Shown here one piece after another: positions 21,586 to 31,873 of a stretch of 64,000 nt of DNA. Each line of letters begins with the position of its first letter. The first letter of the stretch is position 1. The position numbers and the translations under genes were made by a program. The notes under the pieces are model-generated. The model saw nothing but the letters and a program-made list of their open reading frames with translations. It ran no database searches and was not told where the DNA came from. Source of the stretch: Conchocele bisecta (lineage: Eukaryota; Mollusca; Bivalvia; Lucinida; Thyasiridae); assembly GCA_029237695.1 (NCBI GenBank), contig CM055279.1:63647586-63711585 (forward strand), in the 5' to 3' direction.

Positions 21586-24500
21586 ATGATAACGCCAGAA
21601 ACTAGAGCAGAAATAGAAAGTTTGAGAAGAGAAGCCGAATTTCTAGGGATTACTTATAGTACACGGTTGAGAGTTAGGGGGTTGACAAAGCTGATAAATG
21701 CCACAAAGAATGAGGCGTTTATGAAGTGGTTTACCCGCGCCTATAAAAGAGGGGCATTTACAAACCTCTCACCAGCTGATGAAGTTGGTAACAGAATTCA
21801 AAAAGAAAGTATTGCGGAGTTAAGGACTAGTGTAATAAAACCTTCAAGCATCAATAATTTGTCCCAAATTAGACACACAGGTGGCCCAATACAAAATAAT
21901 AAGAACAAATCTCTCGTTCGCGCGATAGTGGAAAAAGGTGAAGAAATATTGGGGGCTCACGATGAAACATTGGAAAAGGTAGAAAATGGAAGACGGGTAG
22001 TTATATTATCCTTTCGTAAAAACATTAACATTAACGAGTCTGAACGCATGTCCGAGAAACTCGCTCCGTATCTAACAACCAATTTTTTTTTCAGATATTC
22101 ATATTCTTACAAGCTAGAACATATGGAGGAAATTAAAAATGGAAAACCTGTAACTATAATAATGCACAAAAATCTCGGTGGTAGCGAACCACTATCATCA
22201 ATGAAAACCGTTAAAAAATGGCTGTCAGATAAGGAGCAAACATGAATAATGTCCGATAAAATAGACAGACCGAATACAAAATGGAAGTTTGTAAGATGGG
22301 TAGAGGTTTTCGTAAAGCTAATACAGGGTAGTAGGGGAAAAGATTTGGGACTACAATCCAAAGAAGCAGCAGGAGGAGAACTTCCAGAATGGCTGAAGAA
22401 TAAAAAAGGTATGTATTCTTTAGATAAGTATAATGACGACCTTTGTCTGTTCAGGTGTCTAGCTATGCATATGTCAGATAAAAGACCCGACAGATGTACA
22501 GAAAAGGCGAAAGAACTTAGTAAGCAATATTTTAGTAGTAATGTGGTTTCACCAATTCCCTTTTTAGATCTGAAAAAGGTTGAAGAGTTTTTTAAAATCG
22601 GTATAGAAGTATATCAACCCACCGAATGTAACGTATGGTGGTTGAAAAAGGTACCAGCGCACAATAAGGCAATAGGTAATAAACCAATGACAATAGGACT
22701 GTTTAATAATCAAGCATTTCTAATAAAATAAAAAACCTTAAAAAACCTATCTAAATTTACGCCTGCGATAATTGCAAGCAGAAATTAACGAAAGCGAATA
22801 ATATGAAGAGACACGGACCAAAATGTATGAAAGGTGAGACAAAAGTAGTATGTGATGGTAATTATTTAGAGCGCCCGCGTTCGTCGTTCGAGAAAGCGTT
22901 CTACCCAAAAAGTTCTAACAGTTATGGGGCGATCGATTGGATGTACTCTGTGGAAAAGCGCGAGGGAATTCACATTCACCACGAACAGTGTGGACACGGG
23001 GGTGAAAGATGGATTTTAGGAGCTCCAGTACATGGATATTGTACGGAAACCAATACCGTATATCAATATCACGGCTGTTACTGGCACGGGTGTGAGATTC
23101 ATGCAAAGCATAGAAAAGAAGAACGCGCATCCACTATGAGAAGAGATACACTTATTAGAAGAAGCAAAGAATTCAACCTAGTAGTTATGTGGGAATGCGA
23201 ATTTCAAAGAACGGGTAAAGACATAAAGATCGGTTGCGACACTACTCTTTATCCATATCAGATAGTATACGATTTTGAGGCATATCTCAACCCAGAATTT
23301 GAAACTCTCGGTAATAATCTAGAGTACGAAGCAGAGCACGTTCCGGTAAGCGTTAGTATAGGAGATAATTTCTCAGGAACAGTAACTCATATCTGTGATA
23401 AATATCCCGCAAAACTTATAGAAAAATTCGTAGAAGATTTGAAAGCCAGGGGAAAAGCTATAAGAGAAGAAGTGTGGTCAAGATATGGGTTTAATACAGA
23501 ACATTTACGTAAAAACCAAATCGCCAAGATCGAACAGTGGATAGAGCAAGTACCGGTTATAGGTTTTAACAGCAGTAAGTACGATATAAACTTAATAAAG
23601 AAATACCTAGTAGGCGAACTGGCATCAACAACAAAGAAAGTAATGGTCGGAAAACGTGCAAACGCAACAATATTTCTATTTACTCCAGAGTTAAGATTTC
23701 TTGATGTAATACTTTATCTAGGACCCGGTGTAAGTTACGATAGTTGGATAAAAGCCTACGAATGCAAAGGACAGAAATCTTTCTTTCCTTATGAGTGGTT
23801 CGATTCTCCAGACAAACTGGATTACCCAGGACTACCGGATATAGAGAATTGGTATTCCAAACTATCTGGGAAAATGTTTAATTAAGTAAATGTCGTAGAA
23901 TTTTCGAAGAAAATAATATGAAAACTTTCAGAGATTGGTTGAAATATTATAACGATTTAGATGTAGCACCGTTCCTAGAAGCGGTGGAAAAAATGTGTGA
24001 ATTTTATAAACACAGAGGTGTGGATATTTTCAAAGATGCGGTAACACTACCTGGAGTAGCTATACAATATTTATTGAGAGGAACCATTAAAGAACAAAAA
24101 TCTTCAAAGACGATTATACCGGAGGATGCTCTATATGTACCAAAAAAGAAGAAACTACGAAATGATGAAGGACGCTCTAGTTGAGGTCATCAATAGTATT
24201 TACACGATATGCAGAAGCTGGTGTTTCAAATATTAGAGTGGGTTCCAAACCTTGCAAGGCTGTTTTGGGGTACGATGCAAACGCGTTATATTTATCTACG
24301 TTAAATAAAGAGATGCCGTGTGGGAGAGAAAACATATACCATATATAGATACCCCACATAACCCCAAATTTATTAAAAAGTTTTGTAAAAGAGTTTTATC
24401 TGGAGACTGGTTTGGGTTTGCGGAGGTGGATATAGAAGTTCCACACAACTTAAAAGATAAGTTTTCTGAAATGTCCCCAATATTTATAAACAGAGAAGTA

Positions 24501-25012
24501 GAGGTTGATGAAGTTCCCACACACATGTTAAAATATTTAAAAGATACTGGCCGAACAAGAGGAGATGGAAAAAAATTGGTGGGGTCTATGACCGCCACTA
24601 AAGTATTGCTGTATGGTAATGGTATTGAAAACACGACCTAGAAATAACTGGAGTTCATCGTGTTATAGATTATATCAGCGGAAAACCATTTGAATGGTTC
24701 GCAAAAGAAGTTACAGCCGCAAGACGAACGGGTGATGTAGAACCAAATAAGAAACCAGTAGCTGACATAATGAAATTATTAGGAAACTCGTGTTGTGGAA
24801 AAATGATAGAGGCAACGGAGAGACATTTAAATATGACATATACACAAAACGAAACCTGTGTTGACAAAGCATTAAGATCTGCATTCTTTGACGATTTGGA
24901 AGAGATAGGAGATGCGTACAAAATATCTTCAAGAAAACCCAGGTTAGGACTCTCGGCATACTATGATAAAAGACGTGTGTTACCAAACGGAATACATACA
25001 GAACCTCTCTAA
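21586..25012 (+). pseudogene. Maverick B-family DNA polymerase (polB), broken and lacking the catalytic palm motif
   Basis: Recognisable in order: a long N-terminal region with a DLCLFRCLAMH segment; a Cys2-His-Cys zinc finger near 22763; a GCYWHGC motif near 23075; exonuclease motif I (YDFEAYL, ~23268); Exo II (GFNSSKYD, ~23561); Exo III (YNDLDV, ~23947); polymerase motif A (YDANALYLS, ~24271); motif B (KLLGNSCCGK, ~24773). An in-frame TGA lies at 22243. Frame shifts fall between 22730 and 22800, near 23885, and at several places from 24180 to 24660. After about 24944 the reading jumps to the extreme C-terminus, so about 155 codons containing the YxDTDS-type motif C are deleted. The gene is markedly AT-rich compared with the integrase beside it. 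Inactive as it stands. Confidence 0.9.
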
Positions 25013-25055
25013 TGATTTATTTAATAATTTTGAAAAAAATAAGAAAATTAGCAAT

Positions 25056-26426
25056 CTAAAGACTCTGACGATCCGGGGGTAGCTGGGTGTCAGAAGGTAC
25101 CGCAAGAAGTTCTTCGCGAACAAACCCTTGAGATGGCCCATCATCCAAATAGTAGAGCACGGGCTCATCGGGCTTGGTAATAGATCGATCTAGATGATAT
25201 ACATTGAGAGACCACACGGGATCAGTCGCGCGGCGGCTGCCACCTTCGAGCTCTCCCGGTTGATAGAGGTACCGGACGTCAATATCTGATGGAAGCCGTT
25301 GCTCCTCTAAACCAACGAGTCGCCCGCGCGAGATGGCAGAGGGCTCGCTCGTCACCCTTTTAAACTTGATAGCATCTACGGGCTTCTTACCTATCAATCT
25401 GGTCACCTCTCCGTTCAGTGCGGAGACCACGGCGGGCAGTCTGGCCACCCACTCGGTCGATCGCGAATGAGGGTCTACAAGTTCTTTAGCGTATTGGTGT
25501 CCGAACAGTCTCTCAGCCAGGGTTCGATTGAAGCGCTCCACGATCCCCTGGTCCCGGTGGATGTTGACGCGGCCGCGTCTGACAGAAACGTCGATGCTTA
25601 GACAATAGATGAGAGACCGCGCTCCCATGAACTCGCGGCCGGGATCGACCTGGAGAAGATTCGGCCATTTGAGAGGACTCCTCTTATATATTCGGGAGAG
25701 AGCCTCGGCCACCTCCTTAGACTCTTTAGTGGCCAACGGCTCATCCCCCTTATAACGACTCGCTACGTCAACGACTGTCAGCGCGTACTTGTACGTCTTT
25801 ACGACGACGCGATCGTGAGGGAGAAACAGGAGATCCGCTTGGTGCAACTTGGTTCGGTACCGGCACGTCGAATTTCGGGCACGGAATATTGTGAGGCGCG
25901 GGTAAATAGATCTGCCAGATGGCCTGCTTCTTGAGCCATTCCTTGACAACGTTTTTCTGAAACCTTGGTCGCCGCCGCGAGGTTCTTGATGGCAGCGAGT
26001 CCCTTCCAGTAGCCGCGGGGGCTATAGTACGCGTTCGCTAGCTTGCGCGTTAGGCGAACCGATAGTTTGGTATTAAGTTTGAGCGTGTTCATCGTATGCG
26101 ATGTATTCTAATATATCAGACAATCTCCAACATGCCCTCGCCAGATCGTCCCGGTAACTGCGTCGATAATAATAAACCTTTGTTGGAAGTACAATCGCGA
26201 TTGGGGGTTAAGTTATGAAGGAATTTGGGAAAATCTAATCCCCCAGGATTGGTGGAGGAATCTAACATCCGCTTTGCGAAAAGGGTGGCCGCTTTTTTCG
26301 TCCTCCCGCCACGTCTCTAGAGAATCTCTGGCCAGAACGAATCATACCCTTTGCACCAACCATGCGGTGTTTAAGGGCAGTGTAGCCTACATCAATCATA
26401 GCAAAATAAAGTTCATCAACTGACAT
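25056..26426 (-). pseudogene. Maverick integrase (rve-type DDE), frame-shifted
   Basis: It converges on the polymerase, with stop codons about 45 bp apart. The likely start is the ATG at 26426. The N-terminal part (26426-26100) is degraded. A helical, HTH-like region follows at 26092-25960, then the retroviral-type catalytic core: first Asp in HQADLLF (~25833), second in LQVDPGREF (~25645), Glu in IVERFNRTL (~25537). Last comes an SH3/chromo-like C-terminus (YLYQPGELEGG ... FVREELL). The triad is intact, but at least one frame shift (25949-25799) separates it from the N-terminus. The segment is nearly the same as the Element 2 integrase, unlike the polymerase. In Mavericks this enzyme joins element ends to host DNA. 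Confidence 0.9.
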
Positions 26427-26472
26427 CGTTCTATATATATATTTATAAAAAAAGTTATTTAAAATAATTAAT

Positions 26473-26904
26473 TTAAAATCTCGATCGGATATAGTAGCCG
26501 ACGAGCCTCACCACACCCATTCCCACGATGATGAACGCGATCTCGCGGTCTTTTTGGGGCTCTGACGGTACATAGAAATCTGAAAGTTGGGGCTCGCGAT
26601 CCAGCGGCGCGAGACTTTTGTGCGGATATGCCAGCGCGTACTCGCGGTTGGCTTCTTCAACGTTCTGAAAAGTTTGCGCGGCGTGATTTTAGGGGCGAAG
26701 CTCTTCATTGACCCAGTCCAGATGAGCGGTTCGTTTTTTCGACCACGCTTCCTTTGCGCTATTGAGTTGTTCTACAGCTAAATCGTGACGCTTACGCTCC
26801 TCATCCACGTTCGAGCTTTTCATTTTAGAGAATATAAAGTTGCTACCGCTGAACGCCAATGCGTTTACGAGCGCACCACCTACTATTACTGCGATTGAAG
26901 CCAT
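26473..26904 (-). pseudogene. Small membrane-anchored element protein, one nonsense codon
   Basis: A 143-codon frame interrupted only by a TAA at 26689-26691. The N-terminus is hydrophobic (VIVGGALVNALAF), followed by a long charged helix (EERKRHDLAVEQL). The far side of the stop has a PQLSDFYVPS stretch and a second hydrophobic segment near the end. I recall a similar small protein with this layout from Mavericks of cnidarians; its function is unknown. The ATG directly abuts the stop of the upstream gene (TAAATG), as in a compact viral gene cluster. Confidence 0.6.
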
Positions 26905-27137
26905 TTATTTCCATATATTAAATGGTAGAATTCCAGCTTTAACTAGATAATCTCGGGTCCAAACTGCGGCCGCTACATCTAAGGTCGCAAGCCCTACGTC
27001 TCTCGAGTAAAGTCCAATTTGGGAGCGGATCCTCCTAGGGCCATCTTTGATAGTCGAGCATACCCGATACTGAAACCCGATATCACCACGGCGTGATAAA
27101 GCGCATTCACTAACATTTTACCATCTTGTTCAGCCAT
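26905..27137 (-). pseudogene. Small hydrophobic element protein, frame-shifted
   Basis: ATG at 27137. The first 47 codons include a hydrophobic stretch (ALYHAVVISGFSIGYA) and end at TAG 26994-26996. The remaining codons to TAA at 26905 are open in another frame, so a short indel near 27000 broke a roughly 77-residue protein. Too short to be seen by length alone. It was called because of exact packing between neighbours (5 bp upstream gap, 0 bp downstream) and its resemblance to a small membrane protein recalled from other Mavericks. Function unknown. Confidence 0.5.
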
Positions 27138-27142
27138 TATAA

Positions 27143-27631
27143 TTATTGCATATAAAAGGGGTCGCGATCAATGTTTAAATGGGGTGCATCCAATCGCGAT
27201 TGGTGTTTCGTAACTTTCTTCTGAACACTGGCTGGTTGTTTTTTCGATAATATGGGGTATTTCCACACGCACAGGGCACCAACAACTGCCAGACCACCAC
27301 CAACAACCCAACTCCAATTCACGAATTTGGGTTCAATCGGATTCGCCCAATCTCGGTTGGGTGTAGAGTGTGCTTCCAATTCATGAATTGGGGGTGTACT
27401 CAACTCTGTCTCCGTCCCCGATTGAAACGACTGTTTAGCCTCTCGAAGCTCGGCGAGTATTTTATCTTGTTTAACTTTTCGGGTGGCAGACGCCGCCCGC
27501 CCAGCTGCCTGTCTTTTGGGATTTTTTATATGCGGTATGTCATCCAGTGGCGGAGTAACACTCGGGTTCGATTGGGTTGGAGCAATCGGGTTCAACTCCG
27601 TCACTCTCGCGGGTGTGTCTTGTGTCATCAT
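27143..27631 (-). CDS. Single-pass membrane protein of the structural cluster
   Basis: Start chosen at the first ATG of the ATGATG pair at 27631, giving 162 residues. The N-terminal half is Pro/Thr-rich and basic (KNPKRQAAGRAASATRKVKQ). One transmembrane segment lies at about residues 107-128 (VNWSWVVGGGLAVVGALCVW). A basic tail ends DPFYMQ, a C-terminal signature I recall from homologous Maverick proteins. It lies between the 28222-27540 gene and 27137, all in one direction, so it is probably co-expressed with the capsid genes. A virion membrane or assembly role is inference. Confidence 0.6.
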   Translation of the reverse strand: MMTQDTPARVTELNPIAPTQSNPSVTPPLDDIPHIKNPKRQAAGRAASATRKVKQDKILAELREAKQSFQSGTETELSTPPIHELEAHSTPNRDWANPIEPKFVNWSWVVGGGLAVVGALCVWKYPILSKKQPASVQKKVTKHQSRLDAPHLNIDRDPFYMQ

Positions 27632-28222
27632 TTTCAAAATTATATTTTGTATTAATATTAGGGCTAATAGTTCGTGGGCATATATGTCCAAATTGACAGT
27701 GTTTACCCGCGGTCAACGCGGTTGTCAGTGGAGCTAAGTACATTTCAAACTTGTGATAAATTGAGCAGCAGGCTGTTCTAAGAGTGTGACCTATAAAAGG
27801 GTCAGTCTCTAGATTGTCAATCAATCCTGCGGTGTTTGGTATAGGGAGAAGTATACTAACGGCGGTTGCGTACAAATGAATAGCCGCCGATCCGAGAGTT
27901 TTTGTCATCTCCGCACCTAACCTAGATTCGTATCGCGCATACATTTTATCGATCTCCGCATCTGACATCTTATCCACCTGAAAAACTGAGAGACGCCTAC
28001 CAGATAATGCTCCGATTGTCCCCCAGCAACCAGCGCAGCTAGCCGCTCTCGTCGCGCCGCATTTTCATTTTCATTCGGAGTCGTTGCACTCAACCCAATA
28101 CCAACCGCCGTTGGAGTTGGAGTTGATTCCGATTGCTCTGTCGGATCATTATCTTTCAGGATGTTGGCAGTCGGAGTTGAGGTTTCTTCCATTAGCTGAT
28201 CGAGAAGTTCGTCGCAGTTCAT
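27540..28222 (-). pseudogene. Conserved element protein of unknown function, frame-shifted in a T-rich run
   Basis: Two frames, 28222-27975 and 27977-27540, overlap at a ttttt run near 27985 and look like halves of one protein of about 200 residues. The upstream half is acidic and Thr/Pro-rich and ends in a RRERLAALVAGG segment. The downstream half starts DKMSDAEIDKMYARYESRLG and has a mostly helical core (EMTKTLGSAAIHLYA, then DLE/DPF-like and YLAPLTTALT segments). Read-through past about 27650 probably reflects a lost stop, because it overlaps the next gene. I recall this helical domain as recurrent in Mavericks; its role is unknown. Confidence 0.6.
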
Positions 28223-28471
28223 TTTTCTTAAAATTAATTGTTTAACTATTCTAACAAGTCTCATCACTTTAACATATTGCCAAGCGCACCACCCGATACT
28301 TATGATCACCATTATGCTCGCAACAAAGCTCGCAGCGGAGCACCAAATTGTTAACATTGTTAACCATTGTTCAGCATTTGTTCAACATTTGTTAAGCATT
28401 TGTTCAGCATTGTTCAGCAATTGCTAAGCATTGTTCAGCATTTGTTCAGTAATTGCTAATTAATTATAAAA

Positions 28472-29179
28472 CTAATTGATAATTTCGTAAGCAGTTGGTT
28501 GATCAGTCTTTAGCAAAAGCTTGGCGTGCTTAGTTTCTGAAAGCATCTGTCGAACCTCCAGGCGCTCCTCGCGCGTGGATAACGCATTCTCTCGAAGACA
28601 GTCATCGAATGAGTCTCGGTCCTTGCAGTGAAAGAGGGCGACCCATTTCGTTTGCTCGCGCAGATCCTTGAGGACGGCGTTGTACTTTTGAGTGGATATC
28701 CATACGCTTTGCCTAGCATGGCGGCCAGAAAATGCGAGCTCGGAGAGCATGTCCTTCTTTTTGGTGGTCATTGCCGCCTTGGCCGAGCAATCGTCAATCA
28801 CATATAGGGTGGGCTCACCCTGGAATCTTTTGTATAAACCACGCAACCAATCGTGAAGCCTATCACCGGGGTCAATAACGTATACCTCAGGGTCGGTCCA
28901 TATCCACGGGCGCCGCTGATAAGTATTGTTGTGCCGCACAGTGGGACACAGGATCACAATATGACGAAAGGCATCGCGGTAGGAGCCCTCGAGCAAGTCT
29001 AGGATGAAAACCGTTTTTTTTCCACATCCTGTCTGCCCACATATTATGGCAGAGTGGGCATCTCCAATCGTGAATTGGTATTGATTGCTAATTTTCTTAA
29101 TTAATTCTGTAGAATTATCAAATTTATTAATTAATAAATCGTTAGAATGATTGCTAATTTTAATTAAAATTAAAATTAA
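28472..29179 (-). pseudogene. FtsK/HerA (A32)-type genome-packaging ATPase
   Basis: The open frame runs from 29179 to 28472 with no ATG anywhere upstream of the P-loop. A Walker A region at 29039-29012 reads GQTGCGKKT, one Lys more than the GxxxxGK[ST] pattern and lying in a run of eight A. Walker B is visible as TLYVIDDCS about 70 residues later, followed by the SGRHARQSVWISTQKY segment typical of A32-like packaging ATPases. About 235 codons remain, normal for the family. It sits directly downstream of the capsid gene. In relatives it pumps DNA into the capsid. The lack of a start codon and the odd P-loop suggest it is inactive. Confidence 0.75.
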
Positions 29180-29184
29180 TTAAA

Positions 29185-30476
29185 TCAATAGAGTGCTGAG
29201 ACATATCGGCCATCTTCGATGTTGAGTTGTGCGTCTGTAATTATATATATAAGTACACGTTCAATGGCCCGGCTCCGTCCGCCTCTTTGGTTATCTGGAT
29301 CGTCACACCCTCGCTAGCGTTCTCAACTTGGCGTCCGTTGCCGTGTATTTGGTCGTCGTCGCTGGCTCGCATGTCTAGCCATAACGCGTATTTGGTATTC
29401 AGGAACTCCGCGAGGGAGACGGCCGAGAGATGCAGGTCTTTGGCAACCGCTGCAACCTCCGGAGAGCGCTTAGAGCCGGCAGCAAACTGCTTTCTTACTT
29501 CGTCCCACTGCTGGTGCGGGCGAAGACCCGCGCTGTAGAGTTGATTGGGGACTCCCTCGATCGTCACCTCTACCTTCGTGATTTTGGGGTTATAGAATTT
29601 GTCGGTTTTTCTAGCACCGAACGCAAACCGAGCATCCTCGAACAACATCAGTATACCTTTCATAGAGCGGGCGGGTACGTTGACATTAATATTCCACAAT
29701 GTGTCGCCTTTGTCTTTCGTCATCTTGCGATGGCGAAGAACTCGGTCGTAAAGTATGGCAACGCGCCCGGCGTACTGGGTTCTGATCAATCGCGCGAGTT
29801 CGGGCATCGTGACCATGTCGTACTCCAGCGAAACATTATCGATCGTATACGTCGATAACATGTCGCTGGCTATGAGAACTCGGCCGTAGTCGTTGAACGT
29901 TAGTTCGTATTCGAGGCGGTCAGCCAAAGCGCTCTGATAGTAGGGCATGTGACTCTCCAGCAACTCAAAGTCGAGCGGGATGTAGAAGCGGTTGCCGTAA
30001 GCGCCCGCGACCGCGTTGTCGCTCGCGTTGTTATCTGCCTTGTTAGCAGCCCCGAGTTTGGTTACGTTCTTATTTTTGCTGGTGTCAATACCCTGATAGA
30101 CAGCGTTTTCGCGCTCTTGCGCCGTCCTCCATAGGTCCTGATAACAATGGTAGACGTCGCTGTCGTCGATCGACATCACCTCATTACCAGAAATCTTTAT
30201 CATGGTCTTTTTGATGATGGCGCGACCCAGGTTCTGAACGACGGTTCGGTCCTCGTCCGTCTACGTCAGCGAAATAGTGAAAGCGAGGCGAGCAGTCCCT
30301 GGCACAATGACGTCGTTAGCTCCGAGGTTGGGGAAGCGGACTAACAGCTGCTGGTTCTGGTCGATCGTCGATGGGTTGTTCGTAATAACGACACACTGTC
30401 TCACGCCTTTTGCCCCGAGGGGCTCACGTAGTCTGCGGTATGGATTGAGTTTGCGACCGTATTGACTCGAAGACAT
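29185..30476 (-). pseudogene. Probable major capsid protein (jelly-roll), one nonsense and one slippage
   Basis: ATG at 30476. A single reading frame of about 410 codons reaches 29241, interrupted only by TAG at 30261-30263 (codon 72). In a (TA)n run at 29241-29250 the frame slips, and the likely true C-terminus ends at TGA 29185. The protein is beta-rich. Blocks such as NPSTIDQNQQLLVRFPNLG, KTMIKISGNEVMSIDDSDVY and GNRFYIPLDFELLESHMPYY match what I recall of Maverick capsid proteins from cnidarians and molluscs, and its position just before the packaging ATPase agrees. About 430 residues is short for a Maverick hexon, so a fold prediction is needed to confirm a double jelly roll. Confidence 0.65.
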
Positions 30477-30548
30477 AATTTAGTGAATCTATATTAAACC
30501 CGTATGGTTTTGTCTTTAATACATAATTAATTTTAAGAAATTATAAAT

Positions 30549-31873
30549 ATGGCTGATTACGATAATGACATGTATGAAATCGGCAGAGACGATTACGTCG
30601 ATGCGGATGATGATGACATAGATGATTATAATGACGAAACGCCCTTGATACAGCCTCCAGTTCCAATCCAATCGGGGGAATTAGGTGGCGCTACCAGCAG
30701 CATTGGTCAAAGTCGGGAATTACTCGAGGGAGCCGTAGATGACTACTACAACAGTTTGGCAAAAAAAGATCTGGTCCCATCTGTCGGTCGCGACTACTCC
30801 AAATTCGAATTGACTCTGGACGGTAAGTTGCGACTAAAATCATCAGATATACCAATCATCAACATGAGGACCGGTAAGCCCCTAGCGTTGGGCACTGTTG
30901 CAGGACACTGGGGCGGTGGCCAAATCGTAAAGAACGAACTAGGATTCACGAATTGGAAGAAGAATAAGAAGATTGCTTTGAGAGCCACAGCTATAAGGGC
31001 CATTAACAGACTAGAAACTAAGGTGGCCGCCTCGATAGAAACGATCGAGCTCAGCGATCTCAGCGAGGTCCCTCAAGTGGCCACCGACGTTATTAACGCG
31101 GTGGAGACCACGTTTAGCGAAAACGAAATACTCAACCTCGAACAAGGGTCTAACGATGACCCACCGTTACCTCTTCGCGAACTCCGGGGACTCGATAAGG
31201 TTATGCAAACGGTCCGGGTCGAACTGGTCAATAACCTCTCCAAACTCGCGGTGTTGGATGAACATATCGCGCTAGAAGAAAGAAAACTGGAGGAAGCTGG
31301 TGGCGATAGAGAATCTACCGAGCGGATCACCGAACGCCTGCAGTCATTGCGGGATCAAAGAGAAGCTCGCTTGGAGGCTGCATCTACTAACCGTGAGGCT
31401 CTCCGCACCCAAATAAGTCGGATCCGCGAAACAATCTCGAGGGTCCTGAATGAGGAGACGACACTCGGTGAGCGTCTTCGCACTCTGTTCAGAAAACAGG
31501 GCATCATGATAGCAAGCATCCTCGTTGCTATCAGCATGACTATATCGACCATAGTTCTAGCTTTCAATGGTGGTGCGGCACCACCACCCACGCCAGCACC
31601 CACACCACCAGCACCCACACCCCCGCGCCATCCGGTGGAGCCAAGGAGTGGGTAAAAAAACAACTAAAAGCCCTCGCCAGTCTCCTGGCTAAATTAGCCG
31701 AAAAGGCGGCTGCCGCACTACCTGGACTGATCGGAAGTATCGTTTCTTACTTGCTATCTATATTATCAAAAACGGCCAGATGGCTAGCCAAAAATACTTG
31801 GGCTTTAATCGTGGCAATCGCCGGTCTCCTACTATTCTTCGCCAGAGAGTTCCTAAAACCAAAGCGTAAATAA
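30549..31873 (+). pseudogene. Large coiled-coil membrane protein, frame slip in a Pro-rich linker
   Basis: The frame from ATG 30549 gives 368 residues: a very acidic N-terminus (DDDDIDDYNDE), a folded region (~80-150), a long coiled coil (~215-325, EERKLEEAGG ...), a transmembrane helix (IMIASILVAISMTISTIVLA) and a PPPTPAPTPP linker where it stops at 31655. The +1-related frame then stays open to TAA 31871-31873, encoding basic/hydrophobic helices and a second membrane segment. I recall this order from intact relatives, so the slip within the ccacccac repeats (31575-31640) broke one gene of about 440 residues. Divergent from the capsid gene (72 bp apart). A virion-associated role is inferred. 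Confidence 0.6.

Noticed and set aside
26508..26708. Basic 66-residue protein overlapping the small membrane protein gene
   Set aside because: Out-of-frame shadow. The same-frame continuation past one stop at 26689 is clearly the coding one.
29227..30344. Plus-strand frames of 61-142 codons opposite the capsid gene
   Set aside because: Antisense shadows of the GC-richer capsid coding strand.
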